Assembly: GCA_017436575.1 (NCBI GenBank)
Contig: JAFSCU010000007.1
Coordinates: 1 to 64,000 of the forward strand
Reading direction: 5' to 3'
DNA length: 64,000 nucleotides
From: Oscillospiraceae bacterium
GTDB taxonomy: Bacteria; Bacillota; Clostridia; Oscillospirales; Ruminococcaceae
The notes under the pieces are model-generated. The model was given only the letters and a program-made list of their open reading frames with translations. It made no database searches and had not been told where the DNA came from. The position numbers and the translations under genes were made by a program. Positions 55,361-63,721 of this stretch are shown piece by piece. Every line of letters begins with the position of its first letter. Position 1 is the stretch's first letter.

Positions 55361-56851
55361 ATGAAAAAAGATATCTCATCCTTTCTTTCCACCGCTGCAA
55401 CAGGGCTGTATGCACTGCTTTTCGGTGGAATTACACTGGCAATTACCTTTAAAAATGTAATATTCACATACCGCCTGTCTGTGCAGTTTATTCTGCTGGG
55501 GGCACTGGCTGCAGGACTGGCTGTCTTTCTGCTGATTTACAGAAAAATCAGCCCTGTGCTGATAAAGCACAGATATAAGCTGCTGTCGGTTTTCTGTATA
55601 TTTATGTTTGCTGTACAGTTGGCTGTAAGTCTGAATATGGTGCCAAACGTGATGTATGACCACGACAAAACACTGAATGCTGCCATTGTGTGGACACTGG
55701 AAGGCAACAGCGAAAGATTCCAGCTGTACAACAACTATCTTCATCACTATCCTCATCAGATGGGTATCTTCCTGTTGCAGCAGACTGTTTTCAAAGCGGT
55801 AACCGCCTTTGGTATAACCAATTATTTTTTGGTGGCCTGTGTGGTGGGGCATCTGCTGTTTATGGTGATGAACGTTACCGCCTTTAAATATCTGGACGAA
55901 AATATCAGCAGCCACAGTGCAATTTTTTATCTGCTATTGAGTGCAATATACATACCTATGTATTTCCAGAGCAGTGTATCCTATACAGATACCTGGTCAG
56001 CATGGGCAATACCCTGTCTGCTGCTTTTCGGCACCAGGGCTTTCAGGGCAGAAACCAAAGGTAAAACAATAGGGTACAGTCTGCTGACAGGCTTGCTGGC
56101 AGGCACAGTGATGCAGATTAAAATGACCGGGGTATTTGTACTGCTGGCAATGGCCATTATGCTGTTTGTAAAAGGTATAAACAAAAAACAGCTGTCTTCG
56201 CTGGCACTGGTGCTGTGTGCAATTCTGGTGACAAACACAGCCTTCAACAGATGGAGCTATGCCACAGTGCTGGAAGAATACCGTGATGGTGAAAGTATGC
56301 CGAAAACCCACTGGATTATGATGGGGCTGCAGGGTGACGGGTCTTACAGCGGTTATGATGAATGGGAAATCACCTGTGCTGTTCCGCCGGAAGACAGAGT
56401 GGCAAGAAATATGGAAGTAATAAAAGAACGCCTGTCTGAAATGGGCCTGGGCGGATATATAAAACTGCTGTACACCAAAACCTGCCGCACTTTTGGCAGT
56501 GGCAATGCAGACCTGCGTTACAGTTTTAAATACGAGGAAGATTATAACCCAACCACCCTGCTGTACAACTTTGTTTTTGAAAACGGCAGTCTGTACACCA
56601 TAAACAACAACCTTTCCCATGCTGTTTATCTGTTGCTGAATATACTGGGAGTGGCCGGTGCAGTGATTATGCTGTTTAAAAAAGCTGATATAAAAGACTT
56701 TTCCCCTTATCTGGCACTGTCAGGCTTCTGGCTGTTTATGATGCTGTGGGAATCCAGCCACAGACAGCTGATAAACCAGTGGGCGCTGTATTTTATTACC
56801 GCCGCCATTGGTCTGTATGAAATATACAGACTGATATTCAAAAAAGAATAA
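55361..56851 (+). CDS. Polytopic membrane glycosyltransferase-like protein (GT-C)
   Basis: 496 residues with about 12 helices. The loop after helix 3, MVPNVMYDHDKTLNAAIVWTLEG, carries the acidic residues expected of the GT-C catalytic loop, and NNYLHHYPHQMGIFLL follows as in the dolichyl/undecaprenyl-phosphate sugar transferases (GT39/GT83-like). A soluble loop lies at about 300-410. AGGTG precedes the ATG. Sugar and acceptor unknown. Confidence 0.7.
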   Translation: MKKDISSFLSTAATGLYALLFGGITLAITFKNVIFTYRLSVQFILLGALAAGLAVFLLIYRKISPVLIKHRYKLLSVFCIFMFAVQLAVSLNMVPNVMYDHDKTLNAAIVWTLEGNSERFQLYNNYLHHYPHQMGIFLLQQTVFKAVTAFGITNYFLVACVVGHLLFMVMNVTAFKYLDENISSHSAIFYLLLSAIYIPMYFQSSVSYTDTWSAWAIPCLLLFGTRAFRAETKGKTIGYSLLTGLLAGTVMQIKMTGVFVLLAMAIMLFVKGINKKQLSSLALVLCAILVTNTAFNRWSYATVLEEYRDGESMPKTHWIMMGLQGDGSYSGYDEWEITCAVPPEDRVARNMEVIKERLSEMGLGGYIKLLYTKTCRTFGSGNADLRYSFKYEEDYNPTTLLYNFVFENGSLYTINNNLSHAVYLLLNILGVAGAVIMLFKKADIKDFSPYLALSGFWLFMMLWESSHRQLINQWALYFITAAIGLYEIYRLIFKKE

Positions 56852-56855
56852 CATA

Positions 56856-56888
56856 AAAAGACAAGGTGTTAAACCTTGTCTTTTTTGT
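56856..56888. terminator. bidirectional terminator
   Basis: AAAAGACAAGG / CCTTGTCTTTT between the convergent GT-C and QueG-like genes; overlaps the last codons of the latter. Confidence 0.85.
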
Positions 56889-57660
56889 TGTAAATATCAA
56901 TATTTCTCTGCAGAACTTTCAGCCCACGCCAGCCAAATGGGCGGGATTTGTAGATTTTTTCCACATTTTCTTCGGTGACTGTTGAAAATATATCGTCTGA
57001 AAACAGGTTTTTTGTTTCTGCTATATCTTTGTTCATCGGGCAGACTGTCTGGCATATATCACAGCCGAAAACAGTATGGGCACGGGAAAGAATTGCAGTT
57101 TCTTCTGCTGACAGCTCGCCCTTTTTCTGGCTGATATGGCTGGCACATTTTTCAGTGGCAACACCACGTCCGATTGCACCGCCCGGGCAGGCTTTCCGGC
57201 ACAGACCGCAATCAAGACAGCCTTTGTCTTCAAAACAGGTGGTTTCCAGCGGCAGAGTAGTAAGGATTTCGCCGATAAACACATAACTGCCATACAGCGG
57301 TGTAATAAGCAGGCTGTTTTTACCCCTTACACCCAGGCCGGCCTTTACAGCCATATCCACCTCGTCCACAGGTGAAGAATCCACAAAAGGTACAAACTGG
57401 TGGTCAGGATATCGGGTGGACAGGTCATCACAGATGGATTTTAGTTGCATACCAACAACAGTGTGATAATCAGCGACAGAACAGTATGCACTGATATTGC
57501 CGCCAAATGCATTTTTGTTGAAATAAGGAAAAATAATGGCTATTGCACCTGTGCAATTTTGTGGGATTCTGGTTTTTGAACGGACATCCAGAATGTTTAA
57601 ATGTTGAAAACTTACACACCCAAAATGGTAAATATTGTGCATTGATAATACATTATTCAC
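56869..57660 (-). CDS. Short QueG-like [4Fe-4S] protein
   Basis: 263 residues. VDSSPVDEVDMAVKAGLGVRGKNSLLITPLYGSYVFIGEILT matches the epoxyqueuosine reductase core (DSSPVxEx, GLGxxGKN), and CLDCGLCRKACPGGAI with CDICQTVCPMNK supply two [4Fe-4S] clusters. It lacks the HEAT-repeat C-terminus of full QueG (about 380 aa). This copy keeps the DSSP motif and is the better candidate for the queuosine enzyme than the 39.3-kb paralogue. No queuosine gene is adjacent. Confidence 0.78.
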   Translation of the reverse strand: MNNVLSMHNIYHFGCVSFQHLNILDVRSKTRIPQNCTGAIAIIFPYFNKNAFGGNISAYCSVADYHTVVGMQLKSICDDLSTRYPDHQFVPFVDSSPVDEVDMAVKAGLGVRGKNSLLITPLYGSYVFIGEILTTLPLETTCFEDKGCLDCGLCRKACPGGAIGRGVATEKCASHISQKKGELSAEETAILSRAHTVFGCDICQTVCPMNKDIAETKNLFSDDIFSTVTEENVEKIYKSRPFGWRGLKVLQRNIDIYNKKDKV

Positions 57661-58227
57661 TGTTTTTCCTGCCTTTCAACTGCCTGTTTTCCACTTATTT
57701 TACACTATATATTGTGGTTTTTCCACTGTTTTTACTTAAAAATCACTAAATATGTTCCGATTTTGTTCAAAAAGGTTCATTTTTACTGTACTTTTCAACA
57801 TTTTCAACATACTTTTCAACAAATAGGGTTGAAAATGTTAAAAAACTCTTGAAATGTTGAAAACTATGTGGAAAATGTTAAAAACTGCGGTGTTTTACGG
57901 TTTGTAATACAGGTTTTTCATTTTCCACATTCAAAAATGGGGAAAACCACCGTTTTTCTTTAATTATTGGCAAAAAATGGGGGTAAAAGTTTTCAACACC
58001 GTGTTGAAAACTGTGTGGAAAACTATACAAATGGTAAAACAGCATATCAAAATAGTGCAAAAGCGGTATTTTTTGTGCTATTTTAGTTTGTATTATTGTT
58101 TCTTTTCAACATTTATGTTGAATTCGGTGTTGAAAACCGGGTGGAAAGTGTGGAAAACGCCACAAAGCATAGGGAAACTGTGGTTTAACGCCTATTTTAT
58201 GCCGATATGTCGTACAAAGGCCAGCGT
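57661..58227. other. Non-coding DnaA-box-like nonamer cluster
   Basis: No gene is seen. Within 57792-58157 there are twelve exact TTTTCAACA or TTTTCCACA nonamers: forward TTTTCAACA at 57792, 57801, 57813, 57990 and 58103; reverse TGTTGAAAA at 57855, 58002 and 58128; TTTTCCACA at 57921 and reverse TGTGGAAAA at 57867, 58014 and 58149. A TGTTGAAAA/TGTGGAAAA pair with a 12-base step recurs at 57855 and 58002, and in decayed form at 58128. The canonical DnaA box is TTATCCACA. AT-rich stretches flank the boxes. A DnaA-binding or origin-associated locus is possible. Confidence 0.6.
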
Positions 58228-58337
58228 TGCAATCCTGAACGTAGTGAAGGAACTTTGATACAGTAAAAATATCAAAATAATCAATTTTACAATTGTTATA
58301 GTGCAAAGATTCTTCGGTCAAAGCCCTCAGAATGACA
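58228..58337. repeat. MITE-like element copy 12
   Basis: 110 bp; left end TGCAATCCTGAACGTAGTGA is slightly mutated, right end ...AGCCCTCAGAATGACA intact. Confidence 0.85.
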
Positions 58338-58363
58338 GTGTGGCAGTCTTTAAGTATAAAAAC

Positions 58364-58514
58364 GGGACGTCCGGGAGGCCGTCCCCTACGCAAATTAAGC
58401 TGTTGATTTTGCATACTGCGCAGGGGAAGATAATATCTTCCCGTTTTAACGGGCTGATGTGGGCATCAGCCCCTACGCAAATAATAAAAGGGAGGCGAAA
58501 CGCCTCCCCTACGG
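58364..58514. repeat. four palindromic hairpin repeats in a row
   Basis: 58364-58391 (GGGACG type), 58419-58443 (CGCAGGGGAAGAT type), 58451-58478 (GGGCTGATG type) and 58490-58514 (GGGAGGCG type), three of them ending in CCCCTACG. Confidence 0.75.
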
Positions 58515-58539
58515 AGTTAACATTTTATATTCAAAAAAA

Positions 58540-58730
58540 TGGAGCTTGTGATGCGATTCGAACGCACGACCGTCTCTTTACGAGAGAGATGCCGTCTGTG
58601 AACAAGGTGAACAGCCTGCCGGTTTGCTGTACAAGCGAACTTTGTGAGCGCAGTATGTGCAAATGCCCGCCGCGGTGGAAGCGGGCAAGGCAGCCAACTG
58701 AGCCAGTTGGCAGAAATTTTTGCAAAAAAA
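58540..58730 (-). pseudogene. Aberrant tRNA-Thr(CGT)-like unit 1
   Basis: 191-bp unit. The 3' half (anticodon arm TCTCT-CTCGTAA-AGAGA through CCA) is intact tRNA-Thr; a matching 5' acceptor strand GCTTGTA and a D-arm-like CAGC...GCTG are present, but about 21 extra bases separate D arm and anticodon arm. Upstream of it the unit has hairpins GCCAACTG/CAGTTGGC and GCCCGC/GCGGGC. Confidence 0.7.
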
Positions 58731-58920
58731 TGGAGCTTGTGATGCGATTCGAACGCATGACCTACTCTTTACGAGAGAGATGCCGTCTGTGAACAAGGTG
58801 AACAGCCTGCCGGTTTGCCGTACAAGCGAACTTTGTGAGCGCAGTATGTGCAAATGCCCGCCATGGCGGAAGCGGGCAAGGCAGCCAACTGAGCCAGTTG
58901 GCAGTTTTTACGCAAAAAAA
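58731..58920 (-). pseudogene. Aberrant tRNA-Thr(CGT)-like unit 2
   Basis: 190-bp tandem copy of unit 1, with about ten differences, including changes on both sides of the GC-rich palindrome near 58855-58875 and one lost pair in the anticodon stem. Confidence 0.7.
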
Positions 58921-58996
58921 TGGAGCTTGTGATGCGATTCGAACGCACGACCGGTTCTTTACGAGGGAACTGCTCTGCCAACTGAGCTACACAAGC
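58921..58996 (-). tRNA. tRNA-Thr (CGT anticodon)
   Basis: 76 nt. Acceptor GCTTGTG / CACAAGC, D arm AGCTC...GAGC, anticodon loop CTCGTAA (CGT), T-loop TTCGAAT, encoded CCA. The anticodon stem has one C-A mismatch at its base next to the loop. The canonical member of the three-unit array. Confidence 0.9.
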
Positions 58997-59083
58997 ATAT
59001 CACCTTTATTTTACTCCCATAAAAATATTTTTCAAGGCTTAAATACACCGAAAATTGTCCACACTGTTTAAAAAAGGTATTTT

Positions 59084-59887
59084 ATGAACGGAAAAAAGGC
59101 GTTTTTTATAAGTTTTTTCATCTCTATGATAGGGGTTGCTGTGATTTACGGCAGTATGTGGGGAATTATACAAGGCAATGCAAGGGAAACCGACACCCCA
59201 CAGCCCGGTGTTGCAAAGACCATTCCCGGCGGCGAAGACAGCAAAACACTGCTGTTAGGTCTAGGCGATGGGGAAAACCCTTATTTCTTTGTAATAAAAA
59301 TGAGCGCTATCACAAACCGCATAGGAATAGGCTGTATTTCCGGTCAGTATGAATTTTCTGACGGCAAAACCCTGGCAAAAAGTCTGAACAGTGCAGGTAT
59401 AATGCAGTGCCTGCTGGATATAGAAGATGAATTTGACATAAAAATAGACCATTATATTTACTGTGACTGGCAGCAGGCCGCCAGTCTGACAAAAGATATG
59501 GCCCATATCAATCTGGAAAGCCTGGGAGAAAATCTGCCGCCTGTTATAAGGGAATATCTGCTGGCCGGTGCAGAAAAGCTGGCAGCAGGTACACTGATAA
59601 ACTGCCGGCAGAAAGCTGCTGCTTTTCTGGACAATGAAATAGGGCTGGCATTTCTTACCGAAACAATGGCACAGCTGATAATGGCCAACAGCACTCACCT
59701 TTCGGATATTACAGAAAACATAAAGGACAATTATTCTGCCATTTCCACAAACCTGAACACCACCAGCCTGGCACAGCTGGACAGAATTTGCCGGTTTCTG
59801 GCAGTAAGTCACATAGAATATCCCAGACAGGTAATAGTGAAAGGAGAGCCAAAAGCAGGGGAAAAAATAGCGCTGATTATGGAATAG
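59084..59887 (+). CDS. LCP-like (LytR-CpsA-Psr) extracytoplasmic protein, diverged
   Basis: 267 residues: membrane anchor (about 7-29), then an outer domain. TLLLGLGDGENPYFFVIKMSAITNRIGIGCIS resembles the first strands of LCP domains (LLLGxD...), and KSLNSAGIMQCLLDIEDEFDIKIDHYIYCDWQQAASLTKDM matches the GG...EllgikIdhYv.vdf segment. The Arg/Asp residues that bind the polyprenyl pyrophosphate in active LCP ligases (TRSD, PRD) are absent, so catalysis is doubtful. Family call is by pattern. Confidence 0.55.
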   Translation: MNGKKAFFISFFISMIGVAVIYGSMWGIIQGNARETDTPQPGVAKTIPGGEDSKTLLLGLGDGENPYFFVIKMSAITNRIGIGCISGQYEFSDGKTLAKSLNSAGIMQCLLDIEDEFDIKIDHYIYCDWQQAASLTKDMAHINLESLGENLPPVIREYLLAGAEKLAAGTLINCRQKAAAFLDNEIGLAFLTETMAQLIMANSTHLSDITENIKDNYSAISTNLNTTSLAQLDRICRFLAVSHIEYPRQVIVKGEPKAGEKIALIME

Positions 59888-59950
59888 CACCTTGAAAATA
59901 GAAATGAGATGTATTAATATTAAATCATCAGTTTCAGAGAGGTGACAGAA

Positions 59951-60547
59951 GTGGAAATGCAGGTGTTTGAACAGCAGAAATTTGAAGACATGGACTGGTC
60001 TGAAAAGGTGATGGAAAATATCAGGTTTGAAAAATGCTCTTTTGTAGGGGTGAATTTTTCTGAAAGCGATTTGACCAGCATTACCTTTGACAGATGTAAA
60101 TTTGTTTCCTGTAAATTTTCAGTGACAAATTTCAGCAAATGCGGGCTGCTGAACTGCGCTTTTAAATTCTGCAGTATGTTCAGTGCCACCTTTACACAGT
60201 GCAAGACAACCGGCACAGCTTTCAGCGAGATAGATATGTCTACCATAACCATAAATGGCGGCAACTGGAGCTATACCAACCTGCGATACTGTGATTTTTC
60301 CAAGAAAAAACTGGATGGCATCAGCTTTTACGGTGCTGACCTGAGAAACCGGGATTTTTCCAAAACAGTTATCAGGGACTGTGATTTTTCTGACTGTATG
60401 CTGTCTTCTACCAGTTTTCACAAGGCAGATATCAGAAACAACAGATTTAACAATATAGATATTTCAACCACCAATCTGTCCGGGGCAAAGATAGATATCG
60501 CCCTGGCAATTACAGTCAGCCACATGCTGGGAGCAGATGTTGAATAA
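59951..60547 (+). CDS. Pentapeptide-repeat protein (Qnr/McbG-like)
   Basis: About 198 residues from GTG 59951 (AGAGAGG eight bases upstream; ATG 59957 also possible). Nearly the whole chain is built from five-residue repeats with a central Phe or Leu (ENIRFEKCSFVGVNFSESDL..., LDGISFYGADLRNRDFS), which form a right-handed beta helix. The chain length and the C-terminal helix (ALAITVSHMLGADV) resemble Qnr-type DNA mimics that protect gyrase. Resistance is not shown; many such proteins have no known role. Confidence 0.75.
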   Translation: MEMQVFEQQKFEDMDWSEKVMENIRFEKCSFVGVNFSESDLTSITFDRCKFVSCKFSVTNFSKCGLLNCAFKFCSMFSATFTQCKTTGTAFSEIDMSTITINGGNWSYTNLRYCDFSKKKLDGISFYGADLRNRDFSKTVIRDCDFSDCMLSSTSFHKADIRNNRFNNIDISTTNLSGAKIDIALAITVSHMLGADVE

Positions 60548-60562
60548 TCGATATAAAAGGGA

Positions 60563-60588
60563 AAGAGACCGCAAATGCGGTCTTTTTT
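60563..60588 (+). terminator. rho-independent terminator
   Basis: AGACCGC / GCGGTCT with AAAT loop and six T. Confidence 0.9.
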
Positions 60589-60620
60589 ACGTTATGGATT
60601 TTATTTATCTGTGACAAAAC

Positions 60621-60692
60621 GGGCGGTCGAGGGCGCCGCCCCTACGTGATATGTAAAAACAAAACCGTAGGGTACGATGCCCACATCGTACC
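60621..60692. repeat. two palindromic hairpin repeats
   Basis: 60621-60647 (GGGCGGTCGAGG type) and 60666-60692 (CGTAGGGTACGATG type). Confidence 0.7.
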
Positions 60693-60716
60693 TGTGCGAC
60701 AAACAAAGTCGGGTAT

Positions 60717-60835
60717 TGTCATCCTGAGCGAACGTCAGTGAGCCGAAGGATCTTTGCACCGGTGCAGTGCAGAAATTGTAATTTTTATAATATTGGGAAT
60801 GCAAGGATTCTTCCGGCATAGCCCTCAGAATGACA
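60717..60835. repeat. MITE-like element copy 13 (longer variant)
   Basis: 119 bp; left arm has extra bases (TGTCATCCTGAGCGAACGTC), right end ...AGCCCTCAGAATGACA. Confidence 0.85.
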
Positions 60836-60861
60836 GAGCGGTAGTCTTTAATTATAAAAAC

Positions 60862-60916
60862 GGGACGTCCGGGAGGCCGTCCCCTACGCGTTGCGGGCTT
60901 ATGTGGGAATCAGCCC
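60862..60916. repeat. two palindromic hairpin repeats
   Basis: 60862-60889 (GGGACG type, CCCCTACGCG) and 60895-60916 (GGGCTTATG, decayed). Confidence 0.65.
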
Positions 60917-60939
60917 ATACAAAATATAACAATGATACA

Positions 60940-60966
60940 AAAACGGGAGGGTGTGAAAGCCCTCCC
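60940..60966 (-). terminator. terminator of membrane-protein gene
   Basis: GGGAGGG / CCCTCCC with an 8-nt loop; minus-strand tail GTTTTTG. Confidence 0.75.
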
Positions 60967-60974
60967 ATAAATTA

Positions 60975-61832
60975 TCAAATTGTTTCGCCGTATTTCAGCT
61001 GTGCCAGACCTTTTGTCAGCATTTCGCCACCGCGCACGAGTGCAGGGCGAATGGTTTTTGTTTCTTCACCTTCCAGGAAATCAAAATATTTTTCGTTGCC
61101 CTTTATGTATTTAACCATAAGAACATCCTGTTTGGCCAGATAGCGTTCCACTTCGTCCAGCTGTTCCAGGGCAAATTCAGGGTCGGCAGACAGTTTTGCT
61201 TCCATAAGATATGCAAATAGTTCTGCTTCGTCAGCATTGATGGCGCTGTCCAACAGCCGTTTCTGTGTCTGTTGTGCCTGTTTTTCCTTTTCCAGCATGG
61301 TGTCAATATGTTTTACCACATCTTCCAGACGTTTCACAATATCATCTGCATCGGCAGAAATTTCCACTGTTGCTTTCATTTTAACCTTGCGGCGGAAAAA
61401 CAGCATAAAGCCGGCAATAAGGATAAGCAGGCAGCCAACTGCCATAGCTATCATAAAATTCTGCATTTTTTCCAGCTGTACATTGTACAGGAACATATAG
61501 TAACCCAGGCTGCCGAAAATCAGTGCCAGACCTATAAGCAGTGTTATAAAGCCGGGAACAGGGCTTTTTTTCTTCTGTTCTTTCTTTTCTGCATTTTCCC
61601 AGAGTTTGTACTTGTTTACACTTTCAAGCAAAGGAAAGGCGGTTTTTGCCATATTTACAAGGTCTGTCAGCGTCTGTGTAAGACCGGCATTGCCTTCCTG
61701 GCTGAGATACTGATACTGCATTGTTTCAAAAACTTCACTGATAACGCTGCCTGTTTCATAAAGACTTTTGGATTCACGAATGCGTGCCGCCAGGTTGTCC
61801 CTGCGGGATTTATATATTTCAAAAAATGTCAT
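60975..61832 (-). CDS. Two-helix membrane protein with coiled coil, unknown family
   Basis: 285 residues. Soluble helical N-terminus (1-90), two adjacent membrane helices (about 93-113 and 124-145), and a long helical C-terminal domain (about 155-285) including VVKHIDTMLEKEKQAQQTQKRLL and a short closing motif TIRPALVRGGEMLTKGLAQL that recalls GrpE-like tails. Not recognised. AGGAG precedes the ATG; monocistronic. Confidence 0.6.
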   Translation of the reverse strand: MTFFEIYKSRRDNLAARIRESKSLYETGSVISEVFETMQYQYLSQEGNAGLTQTLTDLVNMAKTAFPLLESVNKYKLWENAEKKEQKKKSPVPGFITLLIGLALIFGSLGYYMFLYNVQLEKMQNFMIAMAVGCLLILIAGFMLFFRRKVKMKATVEISADADDIVKRLEDVVKHIDTMLEKEKQAQQTQKRLLDSAINADEAELFAYLMEAKLSADPEFALEQLDEVERYLAKQDVLMVKYIKGNEKYFDFLEGEETKTIRPALVRGGEMLTKGLAQLKYGETI

Positions 61833-61972
61833 AATTTGTCTCCTGTAAGGTTATTTGATTTAAATATAAACCAAAATTTATTGCAGTGCAAGGGAAAATG
61901 TGGGATTTTGTGGAAAATTATCATAGAAAAAGAGTTTTTCAGGATTTTCAGAAATAAAACAGGTGGTGGGAT

Positions 61973-62091
61973 ATGCAAAAATTCTTCGCCAAAGGCTCAG
62001 AATGACGTGGGAGTGAACTGCGGGACGTCCAGAGGCCGTCCCCTACGCACAATGATACAAATACAGGGGAGGCGAAACGCCTCCCCTGCGG
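61973..62091. repeat. MITE right-end fragment and two hairpin repeats
   Basis: 61973-62006 is only the right end (ATTCTTCGCCAAAGGCTCAG...). Hairpins at 62022-62048 (GGGACG type) and 62066-62091 (GGGGAGGCG type) follow. Otherwise nothing is seen in 61833-62136. Confidence 0.65.
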
Positions 62092-62136
62092 TTTTATAAA
62101 AACACTTTTTTGCGGGTGTGAAATTCTCCGTATTAA

Positions 62137-63270
62137 TTACTGTTTTTCCACAGGTTTCTGCATACGGTATTTTTTAGATATCACAAATTCTCTGGTAAGG
62201 GTGTACAGCACGCTTACCAAAGGTATAAACAGCAACATACCCATAACACCCATAACACTGCTGCCCACAATCACCGACATAAACACCAGTATACTTGGCA
62301 GACCGATACTGCTGCCAACCACTCGCGGATAAATAAGATTGCCTTCTATCTGCTGGATAACAAGGAACATCAGCACAAACCAAAGTGCCTGTACAGGATT
62401 TTCCAGTGCAATAAGCACCACACCTACACCGCATCCTATGAAAGCACCGAAAACAGGTATAAGGGCTGTCACCGAAATAATGATACCCACCAGAAAAGCA
62501 TACGGCATACCTGCAAGTGACATTGCAACCACAAACATGGCGCCTAAAATCACAGCTTCCAGACATTGGCCTGTAAGGAAAGACGAAAAGGATTTATTTG
62601 TAACTGCCAGCACATGAAAGATTTTTTTACATATTTTCTGTGGCAAAACTGCCGTGATAAGTTCTTTCAGACCTTCGCCGATTTTTTCTTTGCCCAGCAA
62701 TATATAAATGGCAAAAATAAGTGAAAACAGGAATGTGGTAAAACCTGAAACCAACCCGGATACAAAGCCTGTACTGCTGCCAACAAAACCTTTGGCAAAG
62801 TTTTTAAGCAGGTTTATAAGGTTGTCTCCCAGTGTCTGCCAGTCTATTGCCAGGGAATTTATATATTCTTCAATCAGTGTCAGATGACCGGCATTTTCTG
62901 TCAGAAATTCTGGTATCTGAACAAAAAGCAACTGCAGTCGTATTATAAGGGTTTCCACTGCCTGTGCAAGCTGTGGCACAACTATCAGCAGAAAAGCGCC
63001 GATAACCGCCAGCACCACCACTATTGTAAGTATAAACGCCAATGATCGCAGACCTTTTTTAACCTTTGCCTTTTCCAGCATTGATTCGATTTTTCTCATA
63101 GGCAGATTAAGCACAAAGGCAATGGCGCCACCTATCAGAAATGGTTTTGCCAGTGAAAACAAAAATCTGCCAAAGGCCATAACAGCGTCAATACGCAGCA
63201 ATGTGAAATAAAATGTAATGGCAATCAGTGCCACTTTTAATATCTGTTTTTCTTTATAGTCAAGTTTCAT
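62137..63270 (-). CDS. AI-2E/PerM family permease (YtvI-like)
   Basis: 377 residues with about eight helices: a pair near the N-terminus, a cytoplasmic/extracellular segment (about 95-155), and the conserved GIIISVTALIPVFGAFIGCGVGVVLIAL and IQQIEGNLIYPRVVGSSIGLPSILVFMSV motifs of the AI-2E transporter family. Members include TqsA, sporulation YtvI and Na+/H+ antiporters; substrate unknown. Starts at ATG with AAAAAGGAAAA upstream. Confidence 0.88.
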   Translation of the reverse strand: MKLDYKEKQILKVALIAITFYFTLLRIDAVMAFGRFLFSLAKPFLIGGAIAFVLNLPMRKIESMLEKAKVKKGLRSLAFILTIVVVLAVIGAFLLIVVPQLAQAVETLIIRLQLLFVQIPEFLTENAGHLTLIEEYINSLAIDWQTLGDNLINLLKNFAKGFVGSSTGFVSGLVSGFTTFLFSLIFAIYILLGKEKIGEGLKELITAVLPQKICKKIFHVLAVTNKSFSSFLTGQCLEAVILGAMFVVAMSLAGMPYAFLVGIIISVTALIPVFGAFIGCGVGVVLIALENPVQALWFVLMFLVIQQIEGNLIYPRVVGSSIGLPSILVFMSVIVGSSVMGVMGMLLFIPLVSVLYTLTREFVISKKYRMQKPVEKQ

Positions 63271-63351
63271 TGTATTTTTCCTTTTTATGATTTGGAAAAC
63301 AATTATATGTGAAAATTGTTATAGTATTGTGAAAATATGTAAAAACAAAAC

Positions 63352-63378
63352 CATAGGGTACCATGTCCATATCGTACC
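63352..63378. repeat. palindromic hairpin repeat
   Basis: CATAGGGTACCATG...CATATCGTACC, decayed copy of the CGTAGGGTACGATG type. Confidence 0.55.
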
Positions 63379-63402
63379 TATATGACATGCAAAATCGGAT
63401 AT

Positions 63403-63511
63403 TGTCATCCTGAACGCTGTGAAGATTCTTTGCACCGGTACAGTGCAGAAATTATAATTTTTATAATGTTTTGAGTGTAAAGATTCTTCGGGCATAGCCA
63501 TCAGAATGACA
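63403..63511. repeat. MITE-like element copy 14
   Basis: 109 bp, TGTCATCCTGAACGCTGTGA to ...AGCCATCAGAATGACA. Confidence 0.85.
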
Positions 63512-63525
63512 GGGTAGTGAACTGC

Positions 63526-63641
63526 GGGACGTCCAGAGGCCGCCCCCTACGGATTTTTCTGTATGCGGGACGTCCGGGAGGCCGTCCCCTACGGGGTTTT
63601 TGTTTATAAACAAACGGGCGGGGGTGGAACCCCGCCCCTAC
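63526..63641. repeat. three palindromic hairpin repeats
   Basis: 63526-63552 and 63567-63594 (both GGGACGTCC type with CCCCTACGG) and 63616-63641 (GGGCGGGGGTGG type). Confidence 0.75.
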
Positions 63642-63674
63642 AAATTTATTTTATATGCAGCAGAATACAATTAA

Positions 63675-63703
63675 ATAAAAAAGGAGGTACCACAGGTACC
63701 TCC
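63675..63703 (-). terminator. terminator of jag
   Basis: GGAGGTACC / GGTACCTCC with ACA loop; minus-strand tail TTTTTTATTT. Confidence 0.85.
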
Positions 63704-63721
63704 ATAAACATTATTCAGCAA

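Noticed and set aside
57661..58227. Explanation of the nonamer tract as simple AT-rich low complexity
   Set aside because: The nonamers are exact, on both strands, and recur as a spaced pair, which plain AT bias would not be expected to give; kept as a finding, though a statistical test could not be run.
58301..58932. Protein frames across the tRNA-Thr array (RFERMTYSLRERC..., ARQPTEPVG)
   Set aside because: They are translations of tRNA sequence and its tandem repeats; no ribosome site and no independent protein signal.
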